Shown here: positions 15,922-25,468 of the stretch, one piece after another
How the letters are laid out: every line of letters begins with the position of its first letter
Position numbering within the stretch: position 1 is the first letter of the stretch
Source: Thalassococcus halodurans
Lineage (GTDB): Bacteria > Pseudomonadota > Alphaproteobacteria > Rhodobacterales > Rhodobacteraceae
Length of the DNA stretch: 64,000 bases
Direction of reading: 5' to 3'
Assembly (NCBI RefSeq): GCF_900108225.1
Contig: NZ_FNUZ01000002.1
Coordinates: 126,501-190,500 of the forward strand
Position numbers and translations under genes: made by a program
The notes under the pieces: model-generated
What the model was told of the DNA's origin: nothing
The model's input: the letters and a program-made list of their open reading frames with translations, nothing else
Database searches by the model: none

Positions 15922-16358
15922 TGGGATTCCTGTATGCAGGTATGAGTTGCGTTGGGGTGGGACGGTAGCAGTCTAGGTTCGGGTGTCCAGACCAGCCGTG
16001 CGCACAACTTCGTTTAAAAAACTGCCGTTTTTTGTGCAGCTTGCCTGATATTTCACAAACGCGTGACGCTAAGTTATTGGATTATTGCGCCGTTGGTTAC
16101 TTAGTCGACCAAAGGAGGCATGGTCATTGCAGGCCAAAAAAGTCTATCTAGGCCGTCAACGAACTGCGTGAATATGGTGTGTGATCTGAAAGGGTAAAAA
16201 GTTTCCGAAAGTGGCCGGTTGGTTTGATCTGAATCAAGACTGCGACGGTTCGTCATCGTGTAAACGATTGCCACATGGACTTTGCATCGTTATGTATTCA
16301 TGAACTTGAATAAACTGGTCGTGTGCTGCGACCATGTTGAAGAAGACTGGAGGGCAGG
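15922..16358. other. 437-base intergenic region between divergent M20 peptidase and hemA
   Basis: No coding frame of convincing length is visible. The half next to hemA holds the FNR-type site at 16224-16237 and an AT-rich stretch up to the hemA ribosome-binding site (GGAGGGCAG, 16349-16357). The half next to the peptidase shows no clear element. Confidence 0.5.
16224..16237. promoter_or_regulatory. FNR/FnrL-type site upstream of hemA
   Basis: TTGATCTGAATCAA is an exact match to the FNR consensus TTGAT-N4-ATCAA, 122 bases before the hemA start. FnrL control of hemA is established in Rhodobacter, so oxygen-dependent regulation of heme synthesis is expected here as well. Confidence 0.8.
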
Positions 16359-17582
16359 GTGAACTACACCTCGCAACTGGACCAAGCGATTGATCGCCTT
16401 CACGAAGAAGGCCGTTACCGCACTTTCATCGATATCGAGCGTAAGAAGGGCCAGTTTCCTCACGCGACATGGCGCAAAGAAGACGGATCGGAGACCCCGA
16501 TCACCGTCTGGTGCGGCAATGACTATCTGGGAATGGGTCAGCACCCCGTAGTACTGGCAGCGATGCACGAAGCCATCGACGCAACCGGCGCAGGTTCGGG
16601 CGGTACGCGCAATATTTCCGGCACAACAGTGTATCACAAGCGTCTAGAGGCGGAGCTGGCTGATCTGCACGGCAAAGAAGCGGCTCTTCTGTTCACGTCG
16701 GCCTATATTGCCAACGATGCGACGCTGTCGACGCTGCCCAAACTGTTCCCCGGCCTGATCATTTATTCTGACGAACTGAACCACGCCTCCATGATCGAAG
16801 GCGTGCGTCGTAACGGTGGTGCAAAGCGCATCTTCCGTCACAATGACGTCGAACATCTGCGTGAGCTTCTGGCTGCTGACGATCCTGCCGCGCCCAAGCT
16901 GATTGCCTTCGAATCGATCTACTCGATGGACGGCGATTTTGGCCCGATCGAAGCGATCTGCGACCTTGCCGATGAATTCGGCGCACTGACATACATCGAC
17001 GAAGTGCATGCTGTCGGCATGTACGGCCCCCGCGGTGCGGGCGTGGCCGAACGTGATCGTTTGATGCATCGTCTGGACATTATTAACGGCACTCTGGCCA
17101 AGGCATACGGCGTCATGGGCGGCTATATCGCGGCATCTGCCAAGATGTGCGACGCCATCCGTTCCTACGCGCCAGGCTTTATCTTTACCACGTCGCTGCC
17201 GCCGGCAGTTGCTGCTGGTGCGGCCGCATCTGTCGCGCATCTGAAGCGTGATCAGGAACTGCGTGAAAAGCATCAGACACAGGCCAAGATCCTGAAAACA
17301 CGCCTGAAAGCGATGGGTCTTCCGATCATCGACCACGGCAGCCATATCGTGCCCGTGATCGTTGGCGACCCCGTCCATACCAAGCAACTGTCCGACATGT
17401 TGCTGGACGGCTATGGCATCTACGTCCAGCCGATCAACTTCCCGACAGTGCCTCGTGGCACAGAGCGTCTGCGGTTCACGCCGTCGCCCGTTCACGGTCC
17501 GGATGAAATGAACCGTTTGGTGTCGGCCATGGACGAGCTTTGGTCCCACTGTGCGCTGAATCGTGCCGAATTGAGTGCCTGA
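16359..17582 (+). CDS. hemA: 5-aminolevulinate synthase
   Basis: A 407-residue PLP enzyme of the alpha-oxoamine synthase family that condenses glycine and succinyl-CoA to ALA, the first step of the Shemin pathway used by alphaproteobacteria. Visible: '[17 protein letters not shown]' and '[17 protein letters not shown]' (substrate/PLP loops), '[19 protein letters not shown]' (Asp pairing with the pyridine nitrogen), and the PLP lysine in '[14 protein letters not shown]'. The start is GTG with GGAGGG ahead of it, and the N-terminus '[28 protein letters not shown]' is the family norm. It is preceded by an FNR-type box and is monocistronic as far as can be seen. Confidence 0.97.
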   Translation: MNYTSQLDQAIDRLHEEGRYRTFIDIERKKGQFPHATWRKEDGSETPITVWCGNDYLGMGQHPVVLAAMHEAIDATGAGSGGTRNISGTTVYHKRLEAELADLHGKEAALLFTSAYIANDATLSTLPKLFPGLIIYSDELNHASMIEGVRRNGGAKRIFRHNDVEHLRELLAADDPAAPKLIAFESIYSMDGDFGPIEAICDLADEFGALTYIDEVHAVGMYGPRGAGVAERDRLMHRLDIINGTLAKAYGVMGGYIAASAKMCDAIRSYAPGFIFTTSLPPAVAAGAAASVAHLKRDQELREKHQTQAKILKTRLKAMGLPIIDHGSHIVPVIVGDPVHTKQLSDMLLDGYGIYVQPINFPTVPRGTERLRFTPSPVHGPDEMNRLVSAMDELWSHCALNRAELSA

Positions 17583-17712
17583 CAACGAATCGCCTGCAAA
17601 TAATCTTGCGATATGCTACCTTTGGCGGAATAAGAACGTGTACTGAGTCGCCTTGGTGCACGTAACAAAACGGGCATATAGGCAAGAGAATGGTTCGGGT
17701 GGGGCACGCGCG

Positions 17713-18975
17713 ATGATTGGGCGCAAATCCAAAAAGACTACTCAAGAAGATGTGCAAAAGCCGTTGGGCTTTGACGACTTCGAGATTCGTCTTGGGGATG
17801 TGATGCGCGGCGAACGTGCGACACTTGGTAAATCCCTTCTGGATGTCCAACGCGAAATCCGCATCAAAGCCAGTTACATTGCCGCCATCGAAAACTGTGA
17901 TCCCACAGCCTTTGATACGCCGGGCTTTATCGCCGGTTACGTTCGTTCTTACGCGCGGTATCTGGGCATGGACCCGGACGAAACCTTTGCCTCCTTCTGT
18001 AAGGAAAGCGGCTTTTCGACAGCACACGGTATGTCGGAAAAGGCATCCGGCGCAGCTAAGTCGGGCGTTTCGGATCGCGCGATCAAGACATCGTCTGCTG
18101 CTGATCCCTTTGCGCAACCGAAGCTTCCCTTCGCCCCATCGCGTGACAGCTTCCTATCGCAGATCGAACCGGGTGCAATTGGTTCGTCTTTGGTCCTGAT
18201 CGCATTGGTTTGCGGTCTTGGCTATGGCGGCTACTCGGTTCTGCAAGAGGTGCAGCGCGTCCGTCTTGCGCCTGTTGAGCAAACACCCGTTGTTCTGTCG
18301 GATCTGGATCCGGTTGAAACGGCGTTCAGTTCTACCGTAGACCAACCCGAACAGCCCACTGAAGACGTGGCAGGCGTGTTCACGCCTCCGTCGAACGAGG
18401 CGCTGGATCGTCTTTACCGTCCGCAGGCTTTGGATGTACCAGTTCTGGTGGCACGTGACGCGCCGATTTCCACACTGGACCCAAGCGAAGGCGGGGCATT
18501 TGCCAGCCTCGATCAGCGGAACCTGCCGTCGGCAGATGCGCTGACATCTGAGTTTGACGGCATCGAAACCGCGCTTGCCGAAGCGATGCAGTCTGCTGCG
18601 CCGCAAACGCCCAAAGTTTTTGAAGACAACGCCCCTGGCGTGACGTTGATGGCGGTTCGTCCGTCTTGGGTTCGTGTGCGTTCGGCGGACGGCTCTGTGA
18701 TTTATGAGACAATCATGAACGCAGGCGACACCTATCAGGTACCGCAAACGACCGATCCTGCAACGCTGCGGATTGGTGAATCGGGTGCCGTTTATTTCGT
18801 GATGAACGGCGAAACCTATGGTCCGGTTGGTCCACGCGGGTCGGTAACAAGCAATCTGGCCCTTTCGGTGGATGAACTGCAGGCCAAATACCAGGTTGCG
18901 GAAATCCAGCAAGATGCCGATCTGGAACGTGTGATTGCTGAACTCAGCACATCTGCGCTGGTTGGCCGCGAATAA
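17713..18975 (+). CDS. RodZ-like helix-turn-helix membrane protein
   Basis: 420 residues. The N-terminal HTH_25-type domain, 'FEIRLGDVMRGERATLGKSLLDVQREIRIKASYIAAIENCDPTAFDTPGFIAGYVRSYARYLGMD', is followed by a low-complexity stretch, one transmembrane helix ('IGSSLVLIALVCGLGYGGYSVL', about residue 160-180) and a periplasmic part ending in a DUF4115-like fold ('VTLMAVRPSWVRVRSADGSVIYETIMNAGDTYQVP', 'LRIGESGAVYFVMNGETYGP'). RodZ proteins link MreB to the cell-wall elongation machinery. The adjacency to ispG downstream is the classic rodZ-ispG arrangement. I start at ATG 17713; an earlier in-frame GTG only adds basic residues. Confidence 0.8.
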   Translation: MIGRKSKKTTQEDVQKPLGFDDFEIRLGDVMRGERATLGKSLLDVQREIRIKASYIAAIENCDPTAFDTPGFIAGYVRSYARYLGMDPDETFASFCKESGFSTAHGMSEKASGAAKSGVSDRAIKTSSAADPFAQPKLPFAPSRDSFLSQIEPGAIGSSLVLIALVCGLGYGGYSVLQEVQRVRLAPVEQTPVVLSDLDPVETAFSSTVDQPEQPTEDVAGVFTPPSNEALDRLYRPQALDVPVLVARDAPISTLDPSEGGAFASLDQRNLPSADALTSEFDGIETALAEAMQSAAPQTPKVFEDNAPGVTLMAVRPSWVRVRSADGSVIYETIMNAGDTYQVPQTTDPATLRIGESGAVYFVMNGETYGPVGPRGSVTSNLALSVDELQAKYQVAEIQQDADLERVIAELSTSALVGRE

Positions 18976-19077
18976 ACCTGTGTGGTTTTGACCCAGACGG
19001 GTTGTTTCCCATCTCTATTCATATATCTGCCCTTGGTGTAGTTTGATCGCTGTCAGACGCTGACCGAAGGAATTGTC

Positions 19078-20208
19078 ATGTCGCTTAATCATGTCCGCCC
19101 TTGGCGCAACATCTACCGTCGCAAGTCCCGTCAAATCATGGTGGGGAACGTGCCGGTTGGGGGCGACGCGCCGATTTCGGTTCAGACGATGACGAATACA
19201 GTGACCACGGATATCGCGGGCACGATCGATCAGGTGCAGCGCGCGGCAGAGGCCGGCGCGGATATTGTCCGCGTTTCGGTGCCTGACGAAGCTTCGGCCA
19301 AAGCGCTGAAAGAGATCGTGCGCGAAAGCCCTGTGCCCATCGTGGCCGACATCCATTTCCACTATCGCCGCGGGATCGAAGCGGCTGAGGCTGGCGCAGC
19401 CTGTCTGCGGATCAACCCGGGCAACATCGGCACACCAGAGCGCGTCAAAGAGGTGATCAAAGCCGCGCGCGATCATGGCTGTTCCATGCGCATCGGTGTG
19501 AATGCCGGTTCGCTGGAAAAACACCTGCTTGAAAAATACGGTGAGCCATGCCCCGAAGCGATGGTCGAAAGCGGGCTGGAGCACATCAAGATACTGGAAG
19601 ATAACGACTTTCACGAATTCAAGATTTCCGTGAAAGCATCCGACGTCTTCCTTGCAGCGGCGGCTTATCAAGGCATCGCCGAGGCGACAGATAAGCCCAT
19701 TCACCTTGGGATTACCGAAGCGGGTGGTCTGATGTCCGGTACGATTAAATCGGCCATCGGACTGGGCAACCTTCTTTGGATGGGTATCGGTGACACGATC
19801 CGCGTCAGCCTGTCTGCCGATCCGGTGGAAGAGGTGAAGGTCGGTTACGAAATCCTCAAGAGCCTTGGTCTGCGTCATCGCGGCGTGAACATCATTTCCT
19901 GCCCGTCCTGTGCGCGTCAGGGGTTTGATGTGATCAAAACCGTCGAGGCGCTGGAAAAGCGTTTGGAACACATCAAAACACCCATGAGCCTGTCGATCAT
20001 CGGCTGCGTTGTGAATGGCCCGGGCGAGGCATTGATGACCGACGTCGGCTTTACCGGCGGCGGCAACGGGGCAGGGATGGTCTACATGGCGGGCAAGCAA
20101 AGCCACAAGATGTCCAACGACCAGATGGTCGATCACATCGTCGAGCAGGTCGAAAAGAAAGCGGCGGAACTGGACGCCGCCAATGCAGAAGAGGTGGCTG
20201 CGGAATAA
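19078..20208 (+). CDS. ispG: 4-hydroxy-3-methylbut-2-enyl diphosphate synthase (IspG/GcpE)
   Basis: A 376-residue 4Fe-4S enzyme that reduces MEcPP to HMBPP in the MEP isoprenoid pathway. The TIM-barrel part opens with '[26 protein letters not shown]', and the iron-sulfur domain has '[16 protein letters not shown]' (two cysteines) and '[13 protein letters not shown]' (third Cys plus the conserved Glu that acts as the fourth ligand). Length is normal for bacteria. The Shine-Dalgarno GAAGGA lies upstream of the ATG. The C-terminal '[17 protein letters not shown]' is a charged extension. It ends convergently, ten bases from the thioredoxin-like gene. Confidence 0.97.
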   Translation: MSLNHVRPWRNIYRRKSRQIMVGNVPVGGDAPISVQTMTNTVTTDIAGTIDQVQRAAEAGADIVRVSVPDEASAKALKEIVRESPVPIVADIHFHYRRGIEAAEAGAACLRINPGNIGTPERVKEVIKAARDHGCSMRIGVNAGSLEKHLLEKYGEPCPEAMVESGLEHIKILEDNDFHEFKISVKASDVFLAAAAYQGIAEATDKPIHLGITEAGGLMSGTIKSAIGLGNLLWMGIGDTIRVSLSADPVEEVKVGYEILKSLGLRHRGVNIISCPSCARQGFDVIKTVEALEKRLEHIKTPMSLSIIGCVVNGPGEALMTDVGFTGGGNGAGMVYMAGKQSHKMSNDQMVDHIVEQVEKKAAELDAANAEEVAAE

Positions 20209-20217
20209 TTCCCGCAG

Positions 20218-20748
20218 CTACTGGTCTGCTTCGGCCAGATACCGTTCGATCACAAAAGGTGGCATGTGACCGCGGATCATGCGGTCTGACATGACGTAGG
20301 CGGGGACCGTGTCCAGCGTCAGTCGCTCCATGATGACTTGCGCGTTCGTGTCTTTTGAAAGATCGAAAACGCGCGCGGCGACGCCGAGTTTCTGCAAAAC
20401 GTCGCTCAGTTCATCTGATGCCTGCTGGCAGTCGTCGCAACCTTCATCCACGAACAAAGCCATCAGGACAGGTCCATCGGCCGTGCCAATTTTCGGGCCA
20501 TCAGAGGCAAACAAAGCTTGGGCTTCTTTGCCGATGCGTTCCAGATCAGCAGCAATGTCATCAGCGTAAATCTCGTCTGCCGTGACGACAGGCGGATAGA
20601 GCGCCTTTTGCAGAATTTCAGGTTCGTCGAGGAAAAGCTGTAAAAGTTCGCGTCCCAACGCGGCCTGCGCATCGGGGGCTGCAAACATATCGGCTTGGGC
20701 GATGGAGGCGGTCAAACAGGCCGCCATCGCCAAGGTCTTTGTGGACAT
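20218..20748 (-). CDS. Periplasmic thioredoxin-fold protein with CDDC site
   Basis: The 176-residue product has a signal peptide ('MSTKTLAMAACLTASIAQA') and a thioredoxin-like half: strand 'PVLMALFVDEG', redox pair Cys104-Asp-Asp-Cys107, and cis-Pro motif 'LDTVPAYVMSD'. The acidic CDDC centre is unusual for thiol oxidoreductases. The first 80 residues are helical ('AALGRELLQLFLDEPEILQKALYP'), similar to the dimerisation region of the DsbA-like neighbour. It starts 5 bases after the DsbA-like gene and is clearly in one operon with it and the M48 protease. Role: probably a partner or diverged paralogue of the DsbA-like protein in envelope disulfide handling. Confidence 0.7.
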   Translation of the reverse strand: MSTKTLAMAACLTASIAQADMFAAPDAQAALGRELLQLFLDEPEILQKALYPPVVTADEIYADDIAADLERIGKEAQALFASDGPKIGTADGPVLMALFVDEGCDDCQQASDELSDVLQKLGVAARVFDLSKDTNAQVIMERLTLDTVPAYVMSDRMIRGHMPPFVIERYLAEADQ

Positions 20749-20753
20749 CGGAT

Positions 20754-21503
20754 TTAGCTGTTGTCGCGGATGTCTTCGACGATCATGCGCATGTCGTTCA
20801 GTGGTACATAGCCACGCACCAGCTCGTCACCCATGATAAAGGTCGGTGTGCCATTGATCTGGAAAATCTGCGCGAGTTTGCGGTTTTCTTCGATCGCGTA
20901 GGTGACCTTGTCGCTGTCCATTTCGGCCAGAATGGCGTCTGCATCCAGTTCCAGCGTTTCGGCCAGACGGCGCAGGACCGGCTCGGTCATTTCCGAGTTC
21001 ATGGCCATCAGCGCATCATGCGCGGCCTTGTAGGCTTCGGGGCCTGCTACATTCAGCGTCGCGATTGCAAAGCGGGACGATACCAAGGACGCCTCACCAA
21101 GGATCGGGAATTCCTTCAGAATAAAGCGGATGTTGCCATCGCTTTCGACCAGTTCCTCGACCTCTTTCATCGCTTTGCGGCAATAGCCGCAGCGGTAATC
21201 AGAAAATTCGATGACGGTTATGTCGCCGTCAGGATTGCCGCCAACCCATGAATAGCCGTCGTCAAACAACATCTTGGCGTTCGCGGCGACCATGTTCTTT
21301 TCGGCGTCGGCCTGCGCTGCGGCTTGCTTAGCCTCTAACGCGGCAACGGCTTCCATGATGACCTCTGGGTTATCCAGCAGATAGCTGCGCACTTCGGCGC
21401 GGAACATGGCGCGCTCGTCCTCGGTCATGGCTGTGATGTCGAAAGCGAAAGCGGGGGTGCTAAGCGCGGTGATCAGCGCTGTGGCTGCCAGTGTCGGTTT
21501 CAT
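20754..21503 (-). CDS. DsbA-family thiol:disulfide oxidoreductase (Com1/ScsC-like)
   Basis: 249 residues with signal peptide 'MKPTLAATALITALSTPAFA'. A helical N-terminal region ('EVRSYLLDNPEVIMEAVAALEAKQAAAQADAEKN') of the kind that oligomerises ScsC-like proteins precedes the thioredoxin fold: 'DITVIEFSDYRCGYCRKAMKEVEEL' (active site Cys105-Gly-Tyr-Cys108) and cis-Pro in 'INGTPTFIMGDELVRGYV'. It should oxidise or isomerise disulfides in secreted proteins; DsbB at 57.9-58.3 kb could recycle it. It is the middle gene of a three-gene operon with the M48 protease upstream. Confidence 0.88.
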   Translation of the reverse strand: MKPTLAATALITALSTPAFAFDITAMTEDERAMFRAEVRSYLLDNPEVIMEAVAALEAKQAAAQADAEKNMVAANAKMLFDDGYSWVGGNPDGDITVIEFSDYRCGYCRKAMKEVEELVESDGNIRFILKEFPILGEASLVSSRFAIATLNVAGPEAYKAAHDALMAMNSEMTEPVLRRLAETLELDADAILAEMDSDKVTYAIEENRKLAQIFQINGTPTFIMGDELVRGYVPLNDMRMIVEDIRDNS

Positions 21504-21521
21504 TCGGGGTCTCCCTGTTTG

Positions 21522-22835
21522 TCAGCGTGCGGCTTGTGCGGCCGCAAGTATGTCTTGTGCGCGTTGCCAAGGCGGCGATCCCCGAGGGACCAGTGCTTCG
21601 GCGCGTTTGGCGTGGATAGCTGCATCTTTCAAGCGGCCTTGCAAGGCATATCGTTCGGCGGTCGCTACAGATGCCAGACCGGGTTGTTTCGTTTGTGCGT
21701 AAGCGACGGCAAGATCGCGTAGAATGCGCGCGTCTTGCCCGTCACGCGCCCGCGCACTTTCAAGGGCTTTTAGGGCCTCACGCGGTTGACCGGCGGCCAG
21801 CAAGGCGCGACCGAGACCACCCAGAATTAGCGCCTCTTTTGGCGCTTTGGCGGCGGCTTGGCGGTATACGGCAATCGCCGCATTCGCTTGACGGCCTTCC
21901 AGCAAAATCTGCCCTTTGAGGTCCAGAAGAAACGGATCATTCGGACGCAGTTGCAATGCCTTGTCGATCGAGGCGACGGCTTTTTTCAGGTTGCTTTGTT
22001 TGTGATAGGCCACGGCCTGACGCATGAACCCGATGTCCTGTGTCGCGCTGCTATCGGCGCGGCGCAACGTCCAGTTCGGGTTGCGCAGGAAGGCCGAAAG
22101 TTTGCCCTGTGTTCGTGCGTACCAATAATTGGCGGTGCCGTCAGTTTTCTGTTCTTTACCGTAAGCTGCCACATATCCCTGAAGCGCGCGCAGCCGGTCA
22201 CGGGACAGGGGGTGCGTGCGCATGTAGGGGTCCTGGCGGTTTTCAGACAAAACCTCTTGCCCGCGAAAGATTTCCTGAACCTTCACAGCGCCTTCGGGGT
22301 TGATGCCTGCGGACGTCAGATAGCGGATGGATGACTGGTCTGCGGCGGATTCTTCGGCGCGGGTGTGGGCCAGAAAGTTGCGCAGCGCGGACGAACTTGT
22401 GCCTGCCGCCACGCCGATACCAGCCTCGGCCCCGCCAGCAGCGGCTGCGATGCCTGACAGGACCAGACCCAAGCCTGCAGCAGTGCGCGCGTTGCGCATG
22501 TTCGCCACGCGACGCGACAGGTGGCCGTTTGCGATATGCGCGGCCTCGTGGGCGATAACGGCCTGAAGTTCTTCGGCTGTGTTCAGCTTCAGGATCAGGC
22601 CCGAGTGGATAAGGATATGCTGGGTGTCGGCGACAAAGGCGTTCAACGAACTGTCATCAACCACAAGCACGCGGATGCGCGACGGGCTAAGACCTGCGGC
22701 CCGCAGGATCGGGGCAGAAAGCTGACGCAATGCATATTCGATATCCGCATCGCGCAACAGGTTGATGGCCCGTGCAGGCGTGGCGGCCATCAGCGTTATT
22801 GCCGTCGCCATCACAAGAAACCGGATCCACTTCAT
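21522..22835 (-). CDS. Periplasmic M48-family metalloprotease with TPR repeats (BepA-like)
   Basis: 437 residues from the ATG at 22835, which starts a normal signal peptide ('MKWIRFLVMATAITLMAATPARA'); the longer frame would place 14 polar residues before it. The zinc site is His96-Glu-Ala-Ala-His100 in 'VIAHEAAHIANGH', with the third ligand Glu in 'TRAEESAADQSSIRYL'. The C-terminal half is made of TPR units ('AVAYHKQSNLKKAVASIDKALQLRPNDPFLLDLKGQILLEGRQANAAIAVYRQA'). E. coli BepA of this layout degrades or assembles outer-membrane protein LptD, whose folding depends on disulfides. The operon with two thioredoxin-fold proteins supports a similar quality-control role. Confidence 0.88.
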   Translation of the reverse strand: MKWIRFLVMATAITLMAATPARAINLLRDADIEYALRQLSAPILRAAGLSPSRIRVLVVDDSSLNAFVADTQHILIHSGLILKLNTAEELQAVIAHEAAHIANGHLSRRVANMRNARTAAGLGLVLSGIAAAAGGAEAGIGVAAGTSSSALRNFLAHTRAEESAADQSSIRYLTSAGINPEGAVKVQEIFRGQEVLSENRQDPYMRTHPLSRDRLRALQGYVAAYGKEQKTDGTANYWYARTQGKLSAFLRNPNWTLRRADSSATQDIGFMRQAVAYHKQSNLKKAVASIDKALQLRPNDPFLLDLKGQILLEGRQANAAIAVYRQAAAKAPKEALILGGLGRALLAAGQPREALKALESARARDGQDARILRDLAVAYAQTKQPGLASVATAERYALQGRLKDAAIHAKRAEALVPRGSPPWQRAQDILAAAQAAR

Positions 22836-22889
22836 TGACCTGCTGCCTCGTTCGTTCCAAAGGTTTGGGCAGAGCATAGAGAGGCCAGT

Positions 22890-24035
22890 ATGAAGAACTC
22901 AACCCGTGGTTCCGTTGATCCCTTTATTGTGATGGATGTCATGGAGGCAGCGCGCGCCGCAGAAGAGGCGGGGCGCCACATCATCCACATGGAAGTCGGC
23001 CAGCCCGGCACCCCTGCACCAAAGGGCGCACGGGCCGCTTTGGCCAAGGCGATGACGGATGATGCCCTGGGGTACACTGTTGCCTTGGGTCTGCCCGCGT
23101 TGCGCCAGCGGATCGCGAAATTATACAAAGAATGGTATGGGTTAGACCTTGATCCGGCCCGAGTGGTTGTGACGTCGGGATCGTCTGGCGCATTTCTTTT
23201 GGCCTTCACCGCGCTGTTTGATGCAGGCGACAAGGTGGCGTTGGGGGCGCCGGGATATCCGTCGTATCGGCAAATTCTGAAGTCGCTCAGCCTGACACCG
23301 GTCGAGGTACAGACGAAAGCGGAAAACCGCTTGCAGCCCGTGCCATCCGAACTGGAAGGCCTCGATTGGCAGGGGCTTCTGGTGGCATCGCCCGCAAACC
23401 CGACAGGTACGATGCTTGGCTTCGATGCTCTGAAAGAGCTGATCGATTGCGCGCAGGCCCGCAATGCGGCGTTTATTTCCGACGAAATCTATCACGGCAT
23501 CGAATACGAGGCGAAGGCGGTCACGGCGCTTCAGGTGTCCGATGATGTTTGCGTCATCAACTCGTTCTCCAAGTATTTCTCTATGACCGGTTGGCGCGTG
23601 GGCTGGATGGTGGTGCCCGACGCACAGGTCCGCCAGATCGAGCGTTTGGCGCAGAATATGTTCATCTGCTCGCCACATGCCTCCCAGATCGCGGCCCTCG
23701 CGGCGCTGGATGACACTGACGAGCTTGAAGCAAACATGGACGTCTACCGTAAGAACCGCGCGCTGATGCTAGAGGGGCTGCCGAAAGCGGGCTTTACCAA
23801 AATCGCGCCGCCGGATGGGGCGTTTTACGTTTATGCCGACGTCAGTGATCTGACCGATGACAGCCGCGCTTTCGCTGCCGAGATTCTGGAAAAAGCGGGC
23901 GTAGCTGTGACTCCGGGGTTGGACTTTGACCGCGAACGCGGGGCGCAGACGCTGCGCTTTTCATATGCGCGCGGCACAGCAGATATCGAAGAGGGCCTGT
24001 CGCGTTTGAAAGCGTTCATGGAGCAACGCGGTTAA
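22890..24035 (+). CDS. PLP-dependent aminotransferase, class I/II
   Basis: A 381-residue fold-type I aminotransferase. The PLP-binding set is complete: 'VVVTSGSSGAFLLAFTALFDAGD', 'LLVASPANPTGTMLGFDALKELIDCA' (Asn), 'FISDEIYHGIEYE' (Asp and Tyr), 'INSFSKYFSMTGWRVGWMV' (Schiff-base Lys and Arg) and C-terminal Arg in 'TLRFSYARGT'. The amino-acid specificity cannot be deduced; related alphaproteobacterial enzymes are annotated as aspartate/tyrosine/aromatic or alanine transaminases. It diverges from the M48 operon across a 54-base gap and is not obviously in an operon with the amidase that follows. Confidence 0.88.
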   Translation: MKNSTRGSVDPFIVMDVMEAARAAEEAGRHIIHMEVGQPGTPAPKGARAALAKAMTDDALGYTVALGLPALRQRIAKLYKEWYGLDLDPARVVVTSGSSGAFLLAFTALFDAGDKVALGAPGYPSYRQILKSLSLTPVEVQTKAENRLQPVPSELEGLDWQGLLVASPANPTGTMLGFDALKELIDCAQARNAAFISDEIYHGIEYEAKAVTALQVSDDVCVINSFSKYFSMTGWRVGWMVVPDAQVRQIERLAQNMFICSPHASQIAALAALDDTDELEANMDVYRKNRALMLEGLPKAGFTKIAPPDGAFYVYADVSDLTDDSRAFAAEILEKAGVAVTPGLDFDRERGAQTLRFSYARGTADIEEGLSRLKAFMEQRG

Positions 24036-24148
24036 CGGCTCGGCAATCCGATGCCGATAGCAGAAATGTGCGATGAAAGACGCAAGGTTGTGGGTGCGCC
24101 TTGCGCGTCATTCTTGTATAGAACGGCGCAAAGTCGCCGGAGAGGCAA

Positions 24149-25375
24149 ATGAGCAGAATTCTGGCTGCGGTTTTGGCAGTGGTTTCCTTAGTAAACAGCG
24201 CAGATGCGCAAGACTTCGGGGCGTTGGCACGCGTCGATGCGTCCGCTAGCACTGTGCGTGATGGGTTTTGGGGGCGCGAGACGACGCTGGAACTGGCCCT
24301 GTCGCAAGGCGTGCCGTGGCGCGTCTATACTCTTGATGCACCGCGCCGTTTGGTCATCGACTTCCGCGAAGTTGATTGGACAGGGTTGGACCCTGACAGC
24401 TTTGATCAAAGCGATATCGTGGAGGCTGTACGCGTTGGGACCTTCCGACCGGGTTGGAGCCGTCTGGTCGCCGATCTGAACGAACCGATGTCGCTCGACG
24501 AGGCGGGTCTGGTTTTGTCCGAAGATGGCGGCATGGCGCGTCTGACGATCAAATTGCAAAGCACGGATGAAGACAGTTTTGTTGCCGCAAGTGGCGCGCC
24601 GCATGATCCCCGTTGGGATTTGCCCGCACCTGCAGCGATTGACGTGGTGCCGAACGAACCGCTGACCAACCGGCCCTTGCGTGTCATGCTGGACCCCGGC
24701 CATGGCGGGATTGATCCAGGTGCCGAAGCGGGCGGCGTGGATGAGGCCGATCTTATGCTGGCCTTCGCATTGGAGCTTCAGGAGACCCTTTTAAGGGCGG
24801 GTAATTTCGAGGTTTTCCTGTCGCGTGAGGCGGATGTGTTTGTATCGCTCGAGGGCCGTGTGGCCGCTGCGCAAAGGGCGCGTGCCGACGTGTTTCTGTC
24901 GCTACATGCGGACGCGTTGGATGCGGGCCAAGCACGAGGTGCGACGGTTTATATCCTGTCAGAAGACGCCACGGATGCGGCATCCGAGGCCTTGGCAGAA
25001 CGCCATGATCGCGGGGATATTCTAGCCGGTGTTGACTTGACTGGTTCGGACGACCGGGTGACCGATGTTCTGATCGATCTGGCCCGCGTCGAAAATGCGC
25101 CGCGCAGTCTGGCGTTGGGAAATGCGCTGGTCTCTGGTATTCTGGACGCCACCGGTAACATCCATAAGCGGCCCTTGCGGCGCGCGGGGTTTTCGGTGCT
25201 GAAAGCGGCTGATATCCCCTCGGCTTTGATCGAGGTTGGCTTTCTGTCCACACAACAGGATTTGGACAACCTGACCAATCCCGCTTGGCGGGCCGATATG
25301 GCGGCCGGCATTCGGGATGGATTGCAGGATTGGGTGGTCGAGGATATGGCCCTGTCCGACCTGAGGCGGCAATAA
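24149..25375 (+). CDS. amiC: N-acetylmuramoyl-L-alanine amidase (AmiC-like)
   Basis: A 408-residue cell-wall hydrolase that cuts the bond between MurNAc and L-Ala in septal peptidoglycan. It has a signal peptide ('MSRILAAVLAVVSLVNSADA'), an AMIN targeting domain (about 30-130), then an Amidase_3 zinc domain from about residue 175: 'LRVMLDPGHGGIDPGAEAGGVDEADLMLAFALELQ' (first His and Glu ligands), 'VFLSLHADALD' (second His) and catalytic Glu in 'SALIEVGFLSTQQD'. An AMIN-Amidase_3 protein directly before a PBP1A gene is a frequent alphaproteobacterial pairing. Such amidases need activation by EnvC/NlpD-type proteins, none of which is in the window. Confidence 0.92.
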   Translation: MSRILAAVLAVVSLVNSADAQDFGALARVDASASTVRDGFWGRETTLELALSQGVPWRVYTLDAPRRLVIDFREVDWTGLDPDSFDQSDIVEAVRVGTFRPGWSRLVADLNEPMSLDEAGLVLSEDGGMARLTIKLQSTDEDSFVAASGAPHDPRWDLPAPAAIDVVPNEPLTNRPLRVMLDPGHGGIDPGAEAGGVDEADLMLAFALELQETLLRAGNFEVFLSREADVFVSLEGRVAAAQRARADVFLSLHADALDAGQARGATVYILSEDATDAASEALAERHDRGDILAGVDLTGSDDRVTDVLIDLARVENAPRSLALGNALVSGILDATGNIHKRPLRRAGFSVLKAADIPSALIEVGFLSTQQDLDNLTNPAWRADMAAGIRDGLQDWVVEDMALSDLRRQ

Positions 25376-25468
25376 TTGGCGGTTCTTCGCGTCTGCGCAA
25401 ATGGTTGTGTTTTGACCCAGCGGGTTCGCGGGTATAGTGAGACGTCAAACGGTACTGGGAATGGCTGA

